From the NCBI RefSeq assembly GCF_003857035.1, contig NZ_QGSY01000124.1, positions 1 through 37,596 of the forward strand: DNA of 37,596 nucleotides, read 5' to 3'. Both the position numbers and the translations under genes were made by a program. The notes under the pieces were generated by a model. That model ran no database searches, was not told the origin of the DNA, and saw only the letters and a list, made by a program, of their open reading frames with translations. This stretch comes from Micromonospora arida. GTDB lineage: Bacteria > Actinomycetota > Actinomycetes > Mycobacteriales > Micromonosporaceae. Positions within the stretch are counted from its first letter, which is position 1, and every line of letters starts with the position of its first letter. Below, piece after piece: positions 29,323 through 37,596 of the stretch.

Positions 29323-29628
29323 TCAGGCAGATGCCCTGATCGACGGCCCTAACACGAACTCCATCAGCACGAACAGGATAACCAGGAGCACAAGGGAGGC
29401 CAGGTCGATGCTCACGGTACCAATTCGCAGCGGAGGGATCACACGCCTCAACGCGTTGAGAGGGGGATCAGTGACGCTCCACACGGATTCCAATCCTGCC
29501 GATGCTCCACGCCCCGGTTGCCAGCGACGGCCGTACTGCAGGACGGCGCTCAACACGAACCGGGACAGAAGAAGGAGCAGGAAGACATAAAGGATCAGGT
29601 ACAACACTTGCAGTAAGATCGACAACAC
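29323..29628 (-). CDS. YggT-family membrane protein
   Basis: A 101-residue protein with two transmembrane segments (residues about 2-26 and 76-96) separated by a loop carrying the family motif [15 protein letters not shown]. YggT (YlmG) proteins accompany sepF and divIVA in Gram-positive division clusters and are thought to help division or membrane organisation. The GTG start is at 29628. Codon 5 is TTA, a rare leucine codon in high-GC actinobacteria, and the first codons are unusually AT-rich. Confidence 0.92.
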   Translation of the reverse strand: MLSILLQVLYLILYVFLLLLLSRFVLSAVLQYGRRWQPGRGASAGLESVWSVTDPPLNALRRVIPPLRIGTVSIDLASLVLLVILFVLMEFVLGPSIRASA

Positions 29629-29658
29629 GGTCAGCGACGTCCCTCGGGTCGGGCGGGA

Positions 29659-30351
29659 TCAACTCAGACTGAAAAAGCCGCCCTCAGCGATCTTGGCTTT
29701 GTCCTCTGCGGTGACCTGGACGTTAGCCGGTGAGAGCAGGAACACCCGATTGGTCACGCGCTCGATCGTACCGCGCAGGCCGAACGCCAGTCCGGCGGCG
29801 AAGTCCACCAGACGGCGGGCATCGGCCTCATCCATCTCGGTGAGATTGATGATCACCGGGACCCCGTCGCGGAAGTGCTCACCAATGGTGCGCGCCTCCC
29901 GGTAGGTGGTGGGGTGCAGCGTGGTGATCTGGTAACGCTGCTCCTCCTCGGGCAGGGCCCGCTCGCGCGACGTGACCTGCGGCGCGAGGGCCAGGTTGTC
30001 CCGAGTGTGGTAGGTCAGCGCACCGGAGGTCTCGCCCGCCGACGACCGGGTGATCGACCGGACGCTGGACCGCTCGATCCGCTCCGGCCGCTCACCGTCA
30101 CCGCGCTCGGACTCGCTCAACCGCCCGCTCGACCGCTCGGAGAGTCGACCCCGCCCGCTGTCGCGCGGCCGGGGAGCCGGCGGCTCCTCGGCGTCGTCCT
30201 CGTCGTCGTCGGTGAACTCCTCGGCGTACCGGCTCTGCCGGTAACGCGAGTCGCGGTAGCCACCCTTGTCGTAGCCACCGTCGTCGTAGGCCCGCTCGTC
30301 GTCTTCTTCGACCAGACCGAGCCAGACCCCCGCCTTGCGCAGTGCACCCAT
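29659..30351 (-). CDS. sepF: SepF, FtsZ membrane-anchor protein
   Basis: A 230-residue cell division protein. The N-terminus [13 protein letters not shown] is an amphipathic membrane-binding helix. An acidic/Tyr/Arg-rich linker follows (about 15-125, with DDEDDAEE), then the SepF core (about 140-225) with [19 protein letters not shown] and [11 protein letters not shown]. SepF polymerises and binds the FtsZ C-terminal peptide. The ATG at 30351 was chosen for the conserved N-terminal helix; the open frame to 30417 adds a non-family Arg-rich stretch. A candidate promoter lies at 30482-30510. Confidence 0.95.
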   Translation of the reverse strand: MGALRKAGVWLGLVEEDDERAYDDGGYDKGGYRDSRYRQSRYAEEFTDDDEDDAEEPPAPRPRDSGRGRLSERSSGRLSESERGDGERPERIERSSVRSITRSSAGETSGALTYHTRDNLALAPQVTSRERALPEEEQRYQITTLHPTTYREARTIGEHFRDGVPVIINLTEMDEADARRLVDFAAGLAFGLRGTIERVTNRVFLLSPANVQVTAEDKAKIAEGGFFSLS

Positions 30352-30481
30352 CCCGCGCCCTTCCGTCCGCCGTGCGGCACGCGCCCCCGTGCCATGTCGC
30401 CCGTCGCGAGTGGACAACCATGCCCATCGGACCGGAACGGCAATCCCCCGGCGCGCGATTCGCGTCGCGCGTCACGACCCC

Positions 30482-30510
30482 CGACTAGGAGACGCCCGCC
30501 CCTGAAACAA
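30482..30510 (-). promoter_or_regulatory. Candidate sepF promoter
   Basis: TTGTTT (reverse of 30505-30510) and TAGTCG (reverse of 30482-30487), spacer 17 bp. The -10 lacks the final T, so this is a weak call. An AT-rich stretch (30505-30530) adjoins it. Confidence 0.35.
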
Positions 30511-30542
30511 CACTGATGTAATTTGCTTGTCTCGCGGTCAGG

Positions 30543-31286
30543 CTACCGCAGCGTGGGACGCATTCCGAGCAACGCGCTACCGACGCGGACATGTGTCGCG
30601 CCGTAACGGATCGCGATTTCGAAATCTCCGCTCATACCGGCGGACAGCGCGGTGGCTCCCGGATGGACGGCCCTGAACGCGTCGGCGATCTCCGCGAGCC
30701 GGGCGAACGCCCGCTCCGGCTCCCACCCCAGCGGAGCGACCGCCATGAGACCGACCAGACGCATCCCCGGCGCGTCGGCCACCGCCTCGGCCACCGGCTC
30801 CAGACCGGCGGCCGGATCCGCCGAGCCGGGCAGGGCTCCGCCCCGGGCCGCGTCGCCGTCGATGCTCACCTGGACCAGGGCGTCGAGCGGCTCCTGCCGG
30901 TCGGCGGTGGCGGTGGCCAACGCCCGGGCCAGCCGGACACTGTCGACGGAGTGCACCACGTCGGCGTAGCGGACCACCGAGCGGGCCTTGTTGCGCTGCA
31001 ACTGGCCGATGAAGTGCCAGCGTGGACGCACCCCGGCGGCAGCCACCTCGGCGGCCTTGCCGGCTGCCTCCTGGTCGCGGTTCTCCCCCATGTCGGTCAC
31101 CCCGAGCCCGGCCAGCGCCAACACGTCGCTGGCCGGGTAGGTCTTCGTCACCGCGATCATCGTGACCTCGGCGCGGTCCCGGCCGGCCTGCGCGCAGGCG
31201 TCATCGATGCGGGACCGAACCTGGGCCAGACCGCCCGCGAGTTCGGCGTGCCGATCTGGTCGTACCGTGGCTGAGCTGTCGGTCAT
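30543..31286 (-). CDS. YggS/PLPBP-family pyridoxal phosphate homeostasis protein
   Basis: A 247-residue single-domain PLP-binding protein with an alanine racemase-like barrel. The PLP lysine is in MIAVTKTYPASDV near residue 48, and the phosphate-binding motifs GMSGDFEIAIRYGATHVRVGSALLG are at the C-terminus. It buffers PLP rather than catalysing a known reaction. It starts only 9 nt after the ftsZ stop. In many Gram-positive clusters a pgeF/ylmD gene stands between ftsZ and this gene; here it is absent. Confidence 0.94.
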   Translation of the reverse strand: MTDSSATVRPDRHAELAGGLAQVRSRIDDACAQAGRDRAEVTMIAVTKTYPASDVLALAGLGVTDMGENRDQEAAGKAAEVAAAGVRPRWHFIGQLQRNKARSVVRYADVVHSVDSVRLARALATATADRQEPLDALVQVSIDGDAARGGALPGSADPAAGLEPVAEAVADAPGMRLVGLMAVAPLGWEPERAFARLAEIADAFRAVHPGATALSAGMSGDFEIAIRYGATHVRVGSALLGMRPTLR

Positions 31287-31295
31287 CGGCGGTGC

Positions 31296-32411
31296 TCAGG
31301 ACCCGTTCTTGAGGAAGTCGGGAACGTCCACGTCGTCGAAGAGCACGCGACGCGGCGACTGGGCCGGAGCCGGGTTGGTGGCCGGCGTCGGCGCCGGGGT
31401 GCTCTGCGGCGCCGGCTGGTTGGTGTTGGTCTTGCGGGTCGGCTCGGCCGCCTTGTACGCGGGCGTGCCGCCGTCGAAGCCCGCCGCGATGACAGTCACC
31501 CGCACCTCGTCACCGAGCGCGTCGTCGATGACCGCGCCGAAGATGATGTTGGCGTCCGGGTGGGCCGCGTCGGTGACCAGCTGGGCGGCGTCATTGATCT
31601 CGAACAGGCCCAGGTCGGAGCCGCCGGCGATGGAGAGCAGCACGCCGCGCGCGCCGTCCATGCTCTGCTCCAGCAGCGGGCTGGAGATGGCCGCCTCGGC
31701 CGCCTCGACCGCGCGGTTCTCGCCGCGGGCGCTGCCGATGCCCATCAACGCGCTGCCGGCGCCGCTCATCACGCTCTTGACGTCGGCGAAGTCCAGGTTG
31801 ATCAGACCCGGGGTGGTGATCAGGTCGGTGATGCCCTGCACACCCGAGAGCAGCACCTGGTCGGCCGTGCGGAACGCGTCCATCATGCTGATGTTGCGGT
31901 CGCCCAGGGCCAGCAGCCGGTCGTTCGGGATGACGATCAGCGTGTCGCACTGGTTGCGGAGCTCGTCTATCCCCGTCTCGGCCTGCACCTGGCGGCGCTT
32001 GCCCTCGAAGGAGAACGGCCGGGTCACCACGCCGATGGTCAGCGCGCCGAGCTTGCGGGCGATGTTGGCCACCACGGGCGCGCCGCCGGTGCCGGTGCCG
32101 CCGCCCTCGCCGCAGGTCACGAAGACCATGTCGGCGCCCTTGAGCACCTCCTCGATCTCGTCGCGGTGGTCCTCGGCGGCGTTCTTCCCGACGTCCGGGT
32201 TGGCCCCGGCCCCCAGGCCGCGGGTCAGCTCCCGGCCGACGTCGAGCTTGACGTCGGCGTCGCTCATCAGAAGCGCCTGCGCATCGGTGTTGATCGCGAT
32301 GAACTCGACGCCCTTGAGCCCAACCTCGATCATCCGGTTGACGGCGTTGACGCCGCCGCCCCCGATGCCGACGACCTTGATGACCGCCAGGTAGTTGTGC
32401 GGAGGTGTCAT
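31296..32411 (-). CDS. ftsZ: Cell division GTPase FtsZ
   Basis: A 371-residue tubulin-like GTPase that forms the Z ring. The GTP-binding tubulin signature GGGTGTGG is at residues 103-110, with the T7-loop [11 protein letters not shown] downstream. A Pro/Thr/Gln-rich linker (about 318-355) leads to the conserved C-terminal peptide [10 protein letters not shown], which binds SepF and FtsW. The ATG at 32411 follows GGAAAGGACCGGAG. A strong promoter with consensus TTGACA lies about 110-135 nt upstream, so ftsZ is transcribed independently of ftsQ. Confidence 0.99.
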   Translation of the reverse strand: MTPPHNYLAVIKVVGIGGGGVNAVNRMIEVGLKGVEFIAINTDAQALLMSDADVKLDVGRELTRGLGAGANPDVGKNAAEDHRDEIEEVLKGADMVFVTCGEGGGTGTGGAPVVANIARKLGALTIGVVTRPFSFEGKRRQVQAETGIDELRNQCDTLIVIPNDRLLALGDRNISMMDAFRTADQVLLSGVQGITDLITTPGLINLDFADVKSVMSGAGSALMGIGSARGENRAVEAAEAAISSPLLEQSMDGARGVLLSIAGGSDLGLFEINDAAQLVTDAAHPDANIIFGAVIDDALGDEVRVTVIAAGFDGGTPAYKAAEPTRKTNTNQPAPQSTPAPTPATNPAPAQSPRRVLFDDVDVPDFLKNGS

Positions 32412-32517
32412 CTCCGGTCCTTTCCTTCGAGATTGGCTTCGGCCGACCGGTTACGGCGTGGCCAGACCAGCGGCCGACGACAGCTGTCACCAACGAGGAT
32501 CAGGGGTAAACCCTAAC

Positions 32518-32546
32518 CCTCTACTAGAGGCTTACAGTTATGTCAA
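32518..32546 (-). promoter_or_regulatory. ftsZ promoter with overlapping palindrome
   Basis: -35 TTGACA (reverse of 32541-32546, perfect), 17-bp spacer, -10 TAGAGG (reverse of 32518-32523). The -10 is one arm of the inverted repeat CCTCTA/TAGAGG (32518-32530). A second short inverted repeat GGGT/ACCC lies at 32504-32513, near the predicted start. The 245-bp gap 32412-32656 holds no gene; the remainder is the leader of about 100 nt. Confidence 0.7.
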
Positions 32547-32656
32547 CCACTGAAGCTCTTCGAGGCAACGTAAGCGCCACCGCGCGATGAGCCAAGGACC
32601 CGGGCGGCGTGTCGCCGCGCGGAGCGCCACGGGTCACGTCCGCCCACGCTCACGGG

Positions 32657-33475
32657 TCAACGAAAGGTCACCACATCCGGCGCGCTCACGTCGATCCGGT
32701 CGGTGTCCTCGTCGAGCAGCGCGGTGGCCACCCGAGCCTTGTCCGTACCCCGGGTCGCGTCGCCCCAGACCACCGTCCGGTCGCCGCGCAACCGCAGGCT
32801 GATCCGGGCCAGCCCCGCCACGTTCACGTCCACCAGTTCCGCACGCAGCTGCGGCGTCAGCGCGACGAGCACCTCCAGCCCGGCCCGGGTGCCCGGGTCG
32901 TCGGCGGCCGGCCGAGCCACCGTCACCTGTGGTAGGTCGGCGGGGCGTCGCTCCACGGTCCGGAACGCCACCCCGCTCCCGTCGATCAGGGCGAACGCCT
33001 CGCCCTGGGGCACCACCGCCACCGCGGTCCGCTCGGTCACCCGCACCACCAGCGCACCGGGCCAGTCCCGGGAGACCGTGGCCCGCTCCACCGCCGGCAG
33101 CGCGCCGACCCGACGGGCGGCGGCGGTCAGGTCCACCCGGGCCAGCGGCACCCCGTCCGGCACCCCGACCGCGTCGTGCACCTGCACCGGAGTGACCAGG
33201 TCGGCACCCTCCACGCGCACCTCCCGCACACCGAACAGTCCGGTACCGAGCACCGTCCAGGCGACCAGCCCGGCCAGGGCGAGCACCCCGGCGGCCACCG
33301 CCCACGGCAGCGCCGCACGCATGCGGCGCTGCCGGGCACGGGCCATGAACCGGCGGGTCGAGGGCGGTACCGCGTCGCGGCCCGCCCGGACCAACTGCCA
33401 CCGCCGGGCCGGACCGCGGCGCGGGGCGCCGCCGTCGGCGGCGCTGGTCCGCCCTCGGGCCGGGCCGGGACTCAT
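32657..33475 (-). CDS. ftsQ: Cell division protein FtsQ
   Basis: A 272-residue bitopic division protein. A basic cytoplasmic N-terminus (about 1-55) precedes one transmembrane helix (56-80). A POTRA domain (LFGVREVRVEGADLVTPVQVHDAVGVPDG, about 80-150) and the FtsQ/DivIB beta domain follow. It scaffolds the FtsQLB complex that activates septal synthesis. The ATG at 33475 overlaps the murC stop by 4 nt, indicating coupling. Confidence 0.95.
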   Translation of the reverse strand: MSPGPARGRTSAADGGAPRRGPARRWQLVRAGRDAVPPSTRRFMARARQRRMRAALPWAVAAGVLALAGLVAWTVLGTGLFGVREVRVEGADLVTPVQVHDAVGVPDGVPLARVDLTAAARRVGALPAVERATVSRDWPGALVVRVTERTAVAVVPQGEAFALIDGSGVAFRTVERRPADLPQVTVARPAADDPGTRAGLEVLVALTPQLRAELVDVNVAGLARISLRLRGDRTVVWGDATRGTDKARVATALLDEDTDRIDVSAPDVVTFR

Positions 33476-35037
33476 CCGGCCGTGGGCGCCGAGCCGCCGG
33501 GCACGGCGCTGCCACCGAGAGCCGCGCCGTCGCCGCCGGACGTCGTCCCACCCGGCACCGGATCACCGATCGCCGGGGTGGTGGCCACCGGGTCGACGGT
33601 CGCGGTCGGTGCCGAGCCGGCCGTACGCTCACCCAGGGCGGCCAGCAGTTCGTCGCCCATCAGCGAGATCGGCGGGGCGCCCATGGTGACCACCACGTCC
33701 CCGGAGCGGGCGCGACGAGCCACCTCGACCGGGGCCTGCTCCCACGACTCCACGAAGACCTTGCGGTCGGCGGGCAGATCCACCGCCGCGATCAGCGCCG
33801 CCGACCCCTCGCCGGGCTGACGCAACTCACCCGGCCCGAAGACCTCCAGGAGCACCACCTCGTCCGCGATGGCCAGCGCCTCGGCGATCTCCGCCTGGTT
33901 GTCGCGGGTGCGATACAGCCGGTACGGCTGGAAGACGACGATCAGCCGGCCGTCCCCGGCGACCTCGCGCAACGTCTGCATCGCCAGCGTCATCGAGGTC
34001 GGGTGGTAGGCGTACTCGTCGTAGACCAGCACGCCGTCCGCGACACCCTTGCGCTCGAAGCGCCGTCGCACCCCGGGAAAGACCGCCAGCGCGGCCTCCG
34101 CCGCTTCCAACGGCAGTTCCAGCAGGTACGCGGACAGCACCGCGGCAGCGCTGTTCAGCCCCATGTGCCGCCCCGGCACCGGCAGCCGGAACTCGCCCAG
34201 CGACCGGCCGTCGATCGCGGCCAGGTAGCGCACCCCACGCGCGGAGGAGACCATCTCGGTCAACCGCAGGTCGGCGTCGGCGGCCTCGCCGTAGGTGAAC
34301 ACCCGCCGTCCCTCGGACCGCAGGCTCTCGGCCAACCGCCGACCGCCCGGGTCGTCGGCGCAGGTGATGATGAACCCGTCCGGGTCGGTGAGGCGGGCGA
34401 ACTCCACGAACGCCGCCTCCAGCGTCGCGTAGTCGCCGTAGGTGTTCAGGTGGTCCGCCTCGACGTTCGTGATGATCGAGACGTACGGGCGGTAGATGAG
34501 GAACGAGCGGTCGCTCTCGTCCGCCTCGACCACGAAGTGCTCGCCGGTGCCGTGGTGGGCGCCCGAACCGACCTCGGAGATCTCCCCACCGATCACGAAG
34601 GACGGGTCCACACCGGCCTGCTGGAGCACCATCGTCACCATCGAGGTGGTGGTGGTCTTGCCGTGCGTGCCGGCGACTGCCACCGCCCGACGGCCGGTCA
34701 TCGCGGCGGCGAGCGCCTCGGAGCGGTGCAGCACCCGCAGGCCACGCCGACGCGCCTCGACCAACTCCAGGTGGTCCTGGGGAATGGCCGACGAGTAGAC
34801 GACGGTGTCCACGCCGTCGAGGTTGGTCACCTCGTGGCTGAGGTGGATGGTGCCGCCGAGCGCCCGCAGGCCGGCCAGCGACGGCCACTCCCGCAGGTCG
34901 CTGCCGGAGACCCGGATGCCACGGGTGAGCAGCAGCCGGGCCACGCCGAGCATGCCCACCCCGCCCACCCCGATCAGGTGGACAGCGCCCAGGTCCTCGG
35001 CGGTGAGCGTGCCGGCCGGGGTGAACTGCGCGGTCAT
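33472..35037 (-). CDS. murC: UDP-N-acetylmuramate-L-alanine ligase MurC
   Basis: A 521-residue ATP-dependent ligase adding L-alanine to UDP-MurNAc. The N-terminal Rossmann part begins HLIGVGGVGMLGVARLL, the ATP P-loop AGTHGKTTT is at 122-130, and VVEADESDRSF follows. The usual DDYxHHPTE motif reads YDEYAYHPTSM. A tail of about 53 residues after LLAALGERT (from about 469) is Gly/Pro/Thr-rich, low complexity and not part of the enzyme fold. The ATG at 35037 overlaps the murG stop by 4 nt, and the 3' end overlaps ftsQ. Confidence 0.97.
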   Translation of the reverse strand: MTAQFTPAGTLTAEDLGAVHLIGVGGVGMLGVARLLLTRGIRVSGSDLREWPSLAGLRALGGTIHLSHEVTNLDGVDTVVYSSAIPQDHLELVEARRRGLRVLHRSEALAAAMTGRRAVAVAGTHGKTTTTSMVTMVLQQAGVDPSFVIGGEISEVGSGAHHGTGEHFVVEADESDRSFLIYRPYVSIITNVEADHLNTYGDYATLEAAFVEFARLTDPDGFIITCADDPGGRRLAESLRSEGRRVFTYGEAADADLRLTEMVSSARGVRYLAAIDGRSLGEFRLPVPGRHMGLNSAAAVLSAYLLELPLEAAEAALAVFPGVRRRFERKGVADGVLVYDEYAYHPTSMTLAMQTLREVAGDGRLIVVFQPYRLYRTRDNQAEIAEALAIADEVVLLEVFGPGELRQPGEGSAALIAAVDLPADRKVFVESWEQAPVEVARRARSGDVVVTMGAPPISLMGDELLAALGERTAGSAPTATVDPVATTPAIGDPVPGGTTSGGDGAALGGSAVPGGSAPTAG

Positions 35038-36140
35038 CGGGCCACCGCCGCCAGCACGAAGGACCGCAGCGCCTCGTCGCCGTCGCGCCGGCCGTACGAA
35101 CCGGCGGCGGCACCCATGTTGTAGAGCCGCTGTGGGTCCCGGATGAGGGGGATGACGGTGCGCTCCAGCCAGTCCGGGGTGAGCTCCGCGTCGTCGACCA
35201 GCAGCCCACCGCCGGCCTCCACCACGGGCAGCGCGTTGCGCCGCTGCTCCTGGTTGCTGTGCGGGTACGGCACGTAGATGGTGGGCAGCCCGATCGCGGC
35301 CACCTCGGCGACGGTCATCGCCCCGCCCCGGGCCAGCATCAGGTCGGCGGCGGCGTAGCCCAGCTCCATCTCGGACAGGTACGGCAGCGTCACGTACGGC
35401 ACCGGCAGGTCGGTGGGGATCGGCACCGGCTCGTTGCGGGCGCCCATCACGTGCAGCACCTGCACGCCGTTGCGGGCCAGCTCCTTTGCCGCCCCGGAGA
35501 CCGCCAGGTTGATCGAGCGGGCGCCGGACGAGCCGCCGGACACGAAGAGCACCGGCAGGTCCGGGCGGAGCCCGAAGTGGGCGCGGGCGGCGTTGCGCAG
35601 CGCGTACCGGTCCAGACCGGCGATGGCGCGGCGCAGCGGCACCCCGACGACTGTGGCGTCCCGCAGCGACTCGGCCTGGCTCGGCTGGTTCGGGAAGCCG
35701 ACGGCCACGTTCTTGGTGAACTTCATGCCCAGCTTGTTTGCCACGCCCGGCGGCACGTTCACCTCGTGGATCACCATGGGCAGCTCACGACGCCACGCGG
35801 CCAGGTAGGCCGGCACCGAGACGTACCCGCCGAAGCCGACGACCACCTCGGCGCGCACCTCGTCGATCACCTTGCCCGCGGCGCGCGCCGCGGTCCACAT
35901 CCGGCCCGGTGTGCGGACCAGGTTCATGTTGACCGACCGGGGCAGCTGGTACGCCGGGATCTGTCGCAGGTCGTAGCCCTGCGGCGGGATCAGGTCGTTC
36001 TCCATGCCCCGGGGTGTGCCGAGGCAGGTGATCCGGACGCCCGGGTCGTGTCGGCGCAGGCAGTCGGCGAAGGCGAGCAGCGGGTAGACGTGCCCCCCGG
36101 TGCCACCTCCCGCGAGCACCACCGAACGCAGCGGACCCAT
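35034..36140 (-). CDS. murG: Undecaprenyldiphospho-muramoylpentapeptide GlcNAc transferase MurG
   Basis: A 368-residue GT-B glycosyltransferase that adds GlcNAc to lipid I to make lipid II at the inner face of the membrane. The N-terminal GGGTGGHVYP (11-20), HEVNVPPGVANKLG, the GGSSGARSIN turn and the UDP-binding LARGGAMTVAEVAAIGLPTIYVPYPHS are all present. The ATG at 36140 shares one base with the ftsW stop (TGATG) and follows AGGAGACGCTG. The longer open frame upstream is rejected because it is antisense-type coding within ftsW. Confidence 0.98.
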   Translation of the reverse strand: MGPLRSVVLAGGGTGGHVYPLLAFADCLRRHDPGVRITCLGTPRGMENDLIPPQGYDLRQIPAYQLPRSVNMNLVRTPGRMWTAARAAGKVIDEVRAEVVVGFGGYVSVPAYLAAWRRELPMVIHEVNVPPGVANKLGMKFTKNVAVGFPNQPSQAESLRDATVVGVPLRRAIAGLDRYALRNAARAHFGLRPDLPVLFVSGGSSGARSINLAVSGAAKELARNGVQVLHVMGARNEPVPIPTDLPVPYVTLPYLSEMELGYAAADLMLARGGAMTVAEVAAIGLPTIYVPYPHSNQEQRRNALPVVEAGGGLLVDDAELTPDWLERTVIPLIRDPQRLYNMGAAAGSYGRRDGDEALRSFVLAAVAR

Positions 36141-37596
36141 CAGCGTCTCCTCTCGCTCGCCGTACCCCTGCGGCTGCGGTCCTGTCGGACCCCGCGCGGC
36201 GCGGCCTGATCGTCGTGGCGCCGCTCGCGGGACCGGGGCACGGACCCTCGGCCAGCGGGCGGCGTCGCCGGTCGGCGACGCCGGCCGGGAAGCGGCGGCA
36301 ACGGGGCCCAGAGTAGTCGGACCCACCGGGCCGGCGGACGGGCATGCAGTGCTCTGGCCGCATCGGGTTCGGCGCGGGCGAAGGACGCCAGCATGCCGAT
36401 GCCGGCCAACGTCACCACCAGGGCACTTCCGCCGTCGGAGATGAACGGCAACGGCAGACCGGTGATCGGCAGCAGCCCCACCACCCCACCGATGTTGATC
36501 ACGGCCTGGCTGACCAGCCAGGTGGTCACGGCGGTGGCGGCGAGCCGGCGGAACGGGTCGTCGACCCGCCGGGCGATCCGGAAACCGGTGTACGCGAGGA
36601 CCGCGAAGAGGCTGAGCACCACGACGCACCCGATCACGCCCAACTCCTCGGCGATGATCGCGAAGATGAAGTCGTTGTGCGCCTCGGGGAGCCAGTCCCA
36701 CTTCAGGCTGCCCTTGCCCAGCCCGACACCGAACCAGCCACCGTGCTCGATGGCCAGCCGCCCCTGGTAGAACTGCAGACAGCCGTCAAGTTTGCAGGTC
36801 TCCGGGTCCGGTGGATTGAAGAACATGTCCAGCCGGGCGAAGCGGTAGTTGTCCTCACCGCGCTCGCCGGAGCCGGCACCCAGCGAGGCCACCGCTACCA
36901 GCAGGCCGATCCCGACCAGCCCGGCCGCCGCCAGGGCGCCGAAGACCCGTATCCGCACCCCGGCGGCCCAGAGCAGGCCCACGATCAGGGCCAGCAGGCA
37001 GAGCATCGTGCCGGTGTCGTTGTAGCCGACCAGGACGAAGAGCAGGCCGACCACCGGGAAGAGCGGGGTGGCCAGCTCGCGCCACCACCCGAGCGCGGCG
37101 CCCTTGCGGGCGACGATGTGCGCACCCCAGAGCACCATCGCGAACTTGGCCAACTCGGAGGGCTGAAGCTGGATCCCGCCGACGAAGAGCCAGTTCAGCC
37201 GCGCCTCGATCGGGCCGATCTGCCCTGTTTTCTGGTTCGTCAGCCGGGCGTAGGCGACCAGCAGGTTGAGCACCACCAGCAGGACGACCGAGGTGAACAG
37301 CAGCGGGCGGCCCAGCGACCGGTAGGTGCTGGCCGGCAGGCGCTGGCAGACCCAGAACGCGCCGATGCCGATCACCGCGAAGATGGCCTGCTTGGTCACC
37401 GAGGCTGAGGCGTTGCCGTCCTCGGCGTAGTCCTTCACGCTGGTCGCCGAGAAGACCATGGTCAGCCCGATCAGCAGCAGCAGGCCGGAACAGGACAGCA
37501 GCAGGTAGTAGGAGGTCAGCGGCCGGTCCAGCAGGCCGCGCAGCGCGGCGAGCCCGCCCGCCGCGTCGAACCCGCGCGGCGGCGTCGCCGTTACGG
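36140..37596 (-). CDS. ftsW: FtsW septal peptidoglycan glycosyltransferase (cut by window edge)
   Basis: SEDS-family membrane glycosyltransferase that polymerises lipid II at the septum with its cognate class B PBP. The frame stays open to the right edge, so the start lies outside the window; the ATG at 37459 is internal. Multiple transmembrane helices, the extracellular GGIQLQPSELAKF motif and the late GLPLPFISDGGSALV motif are visible; the last has Asp where Tyr (PFxSYGG) is often found. A basic cytoplasmic tail of about 70 residues ends the protein. It shares one base with the murG start. Confidence 0.96.
   Translation of the reverse strand, partial: VTATPPRGFDAAGGLAALRGLLDRPLTSYYLLLSCSGLLLLIGLTMVFSATSVKDYAEDGNASASVTKQAIFAVIGIGAFWVCQRLPASTYRSLGRPLLFTSVVLLVVLNLLVAYARLTNQKTGQIGPIEARLNWLFVGGIQLQPSELAKFAMVLWGAHIVARKGAALGWWRELATPLFPVVGLLFVLVGYNDTGTMLCLLALIVGLLWAAGVRIRVFGALAAAGLVGIGLLVAVASLGAGSGERGEDNYRFARLDMFFNPPDPETCKLDGCLQFYQGRLAIEHGGWFGVGLGKGSLKWDWLPEAHNDFIFAIIAEELGVIGCVVVLSLFAVLAYTGFRIARRVDDPFRRLAATAVTTWLVSQAVINIGGVVGLLPITGLPLPFISDGGSALVVTLAGIGMLASFARAEPDAARALHARPPARWVRLLWAPLPPLPGRRRRPATPPAGRGSVPRSRERRHDDQAAPRGVRQDRSRRGTASERRR

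Noticed and set aside
29278..29323. divIVA start at 29323 through the TGATG overlap with yggT
   Set aside because: The conserved DivIVA N-terminus begins at 29278, which has a strong GAGGAG ribosome site.

Overview
The window is high-GC actinobacterial chromosome. Every gene has strong third-position GC bias, and long antisense 'shadow' frames run through almost all of it. The bifunctional PriA-type HisA, the DivIVA/SepF/YggT division block, a TIGR03085 (mycothiol-enzyme-like, DinB-fold) protein and the overall protein character point to Micromonosporaceae, most likely Micromonospora or a close relative. That placement is inferred from protein style, not from a database search. No rRNA, tRNA, CRISPR array, phage gene or transposase gene was seen.

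Layout. 1-2779 (-): a two-gene ABC exporter, the second gene cut by the left edge. 2941-6598 (+): a DinB-fold protein, a class I terpene synthase and a long-chain acyl-CoA synthetase. 6644-9490 (-): an LtrA-type membrane protein and a MocR regulator, divergent from a YczE membrane protein (9550-10221, +) and a small winged-helix-like protein (10323-10784, +). 10790-19080 (-): the histidine block hisD-hisC-hisB-small membrane ORF-hisH-small membrane ORF-priA-ridA, then an ohrR-ohr-oxidoreductase peroxide module, then hisF with its own promoter. 19187-19894 (+): a stand-alone LON-domain protein divergent from hisD. 19809-25575 (-): a dksA-like gene, lspA, an rluD-type pseudouridine synthase, and three envelope or partitioning proteins of unknown function, including a ParA/MinD-type ATPase with a 19-unit Tyr-Arg hexapeptide repeat. 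25801-28388 (-): a K+/H+ antiporter, a DUF167 protein and a membrane protein with an Ada-like Cys/His motif. 28469-37596 (-): the division and cell-wall (dcw) cluster ftsW-murG-murC-ftsQ-ftsZ-yggS-sepF-yggT-divIVA, cut by the right edge inside ftsW.

How the genes work together. MurG and MurC make lipid II precursors, FtsW and FtsQ act at the septum, FtsZ and SepF form and tether the ring, and DivIVA directs polar growth. The his genes carry out the middle of histidine synthesis, and PriA probably also serves tryptophan synthesis. OhrR, Ohr and the MDR oxidoreductase form a hydroperoxide response with a very clear operator.

Most notable observations. (1) Short repeats of about 50-70 bp sit exactly at stop/start junctions (ABC pair, hisB/small ORF, hisD/hisC). 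They are bounded by 8-9 bp direct repeats of the junction itself and carry a Shine-Dalgarno-like end, as if a mini-element inserts into translationally coupled junctions and rebuilds both signals. (2) The ParA-like ATPase carries a Tyr/Arg sticker-like repeat domain. (3) Six genes show a TAnnnT -10 box 6-7 nt before the start codon, indicating leaderless transcripts. (4) The ohrR promoter has its operator packed into the -35/-10 spacer.
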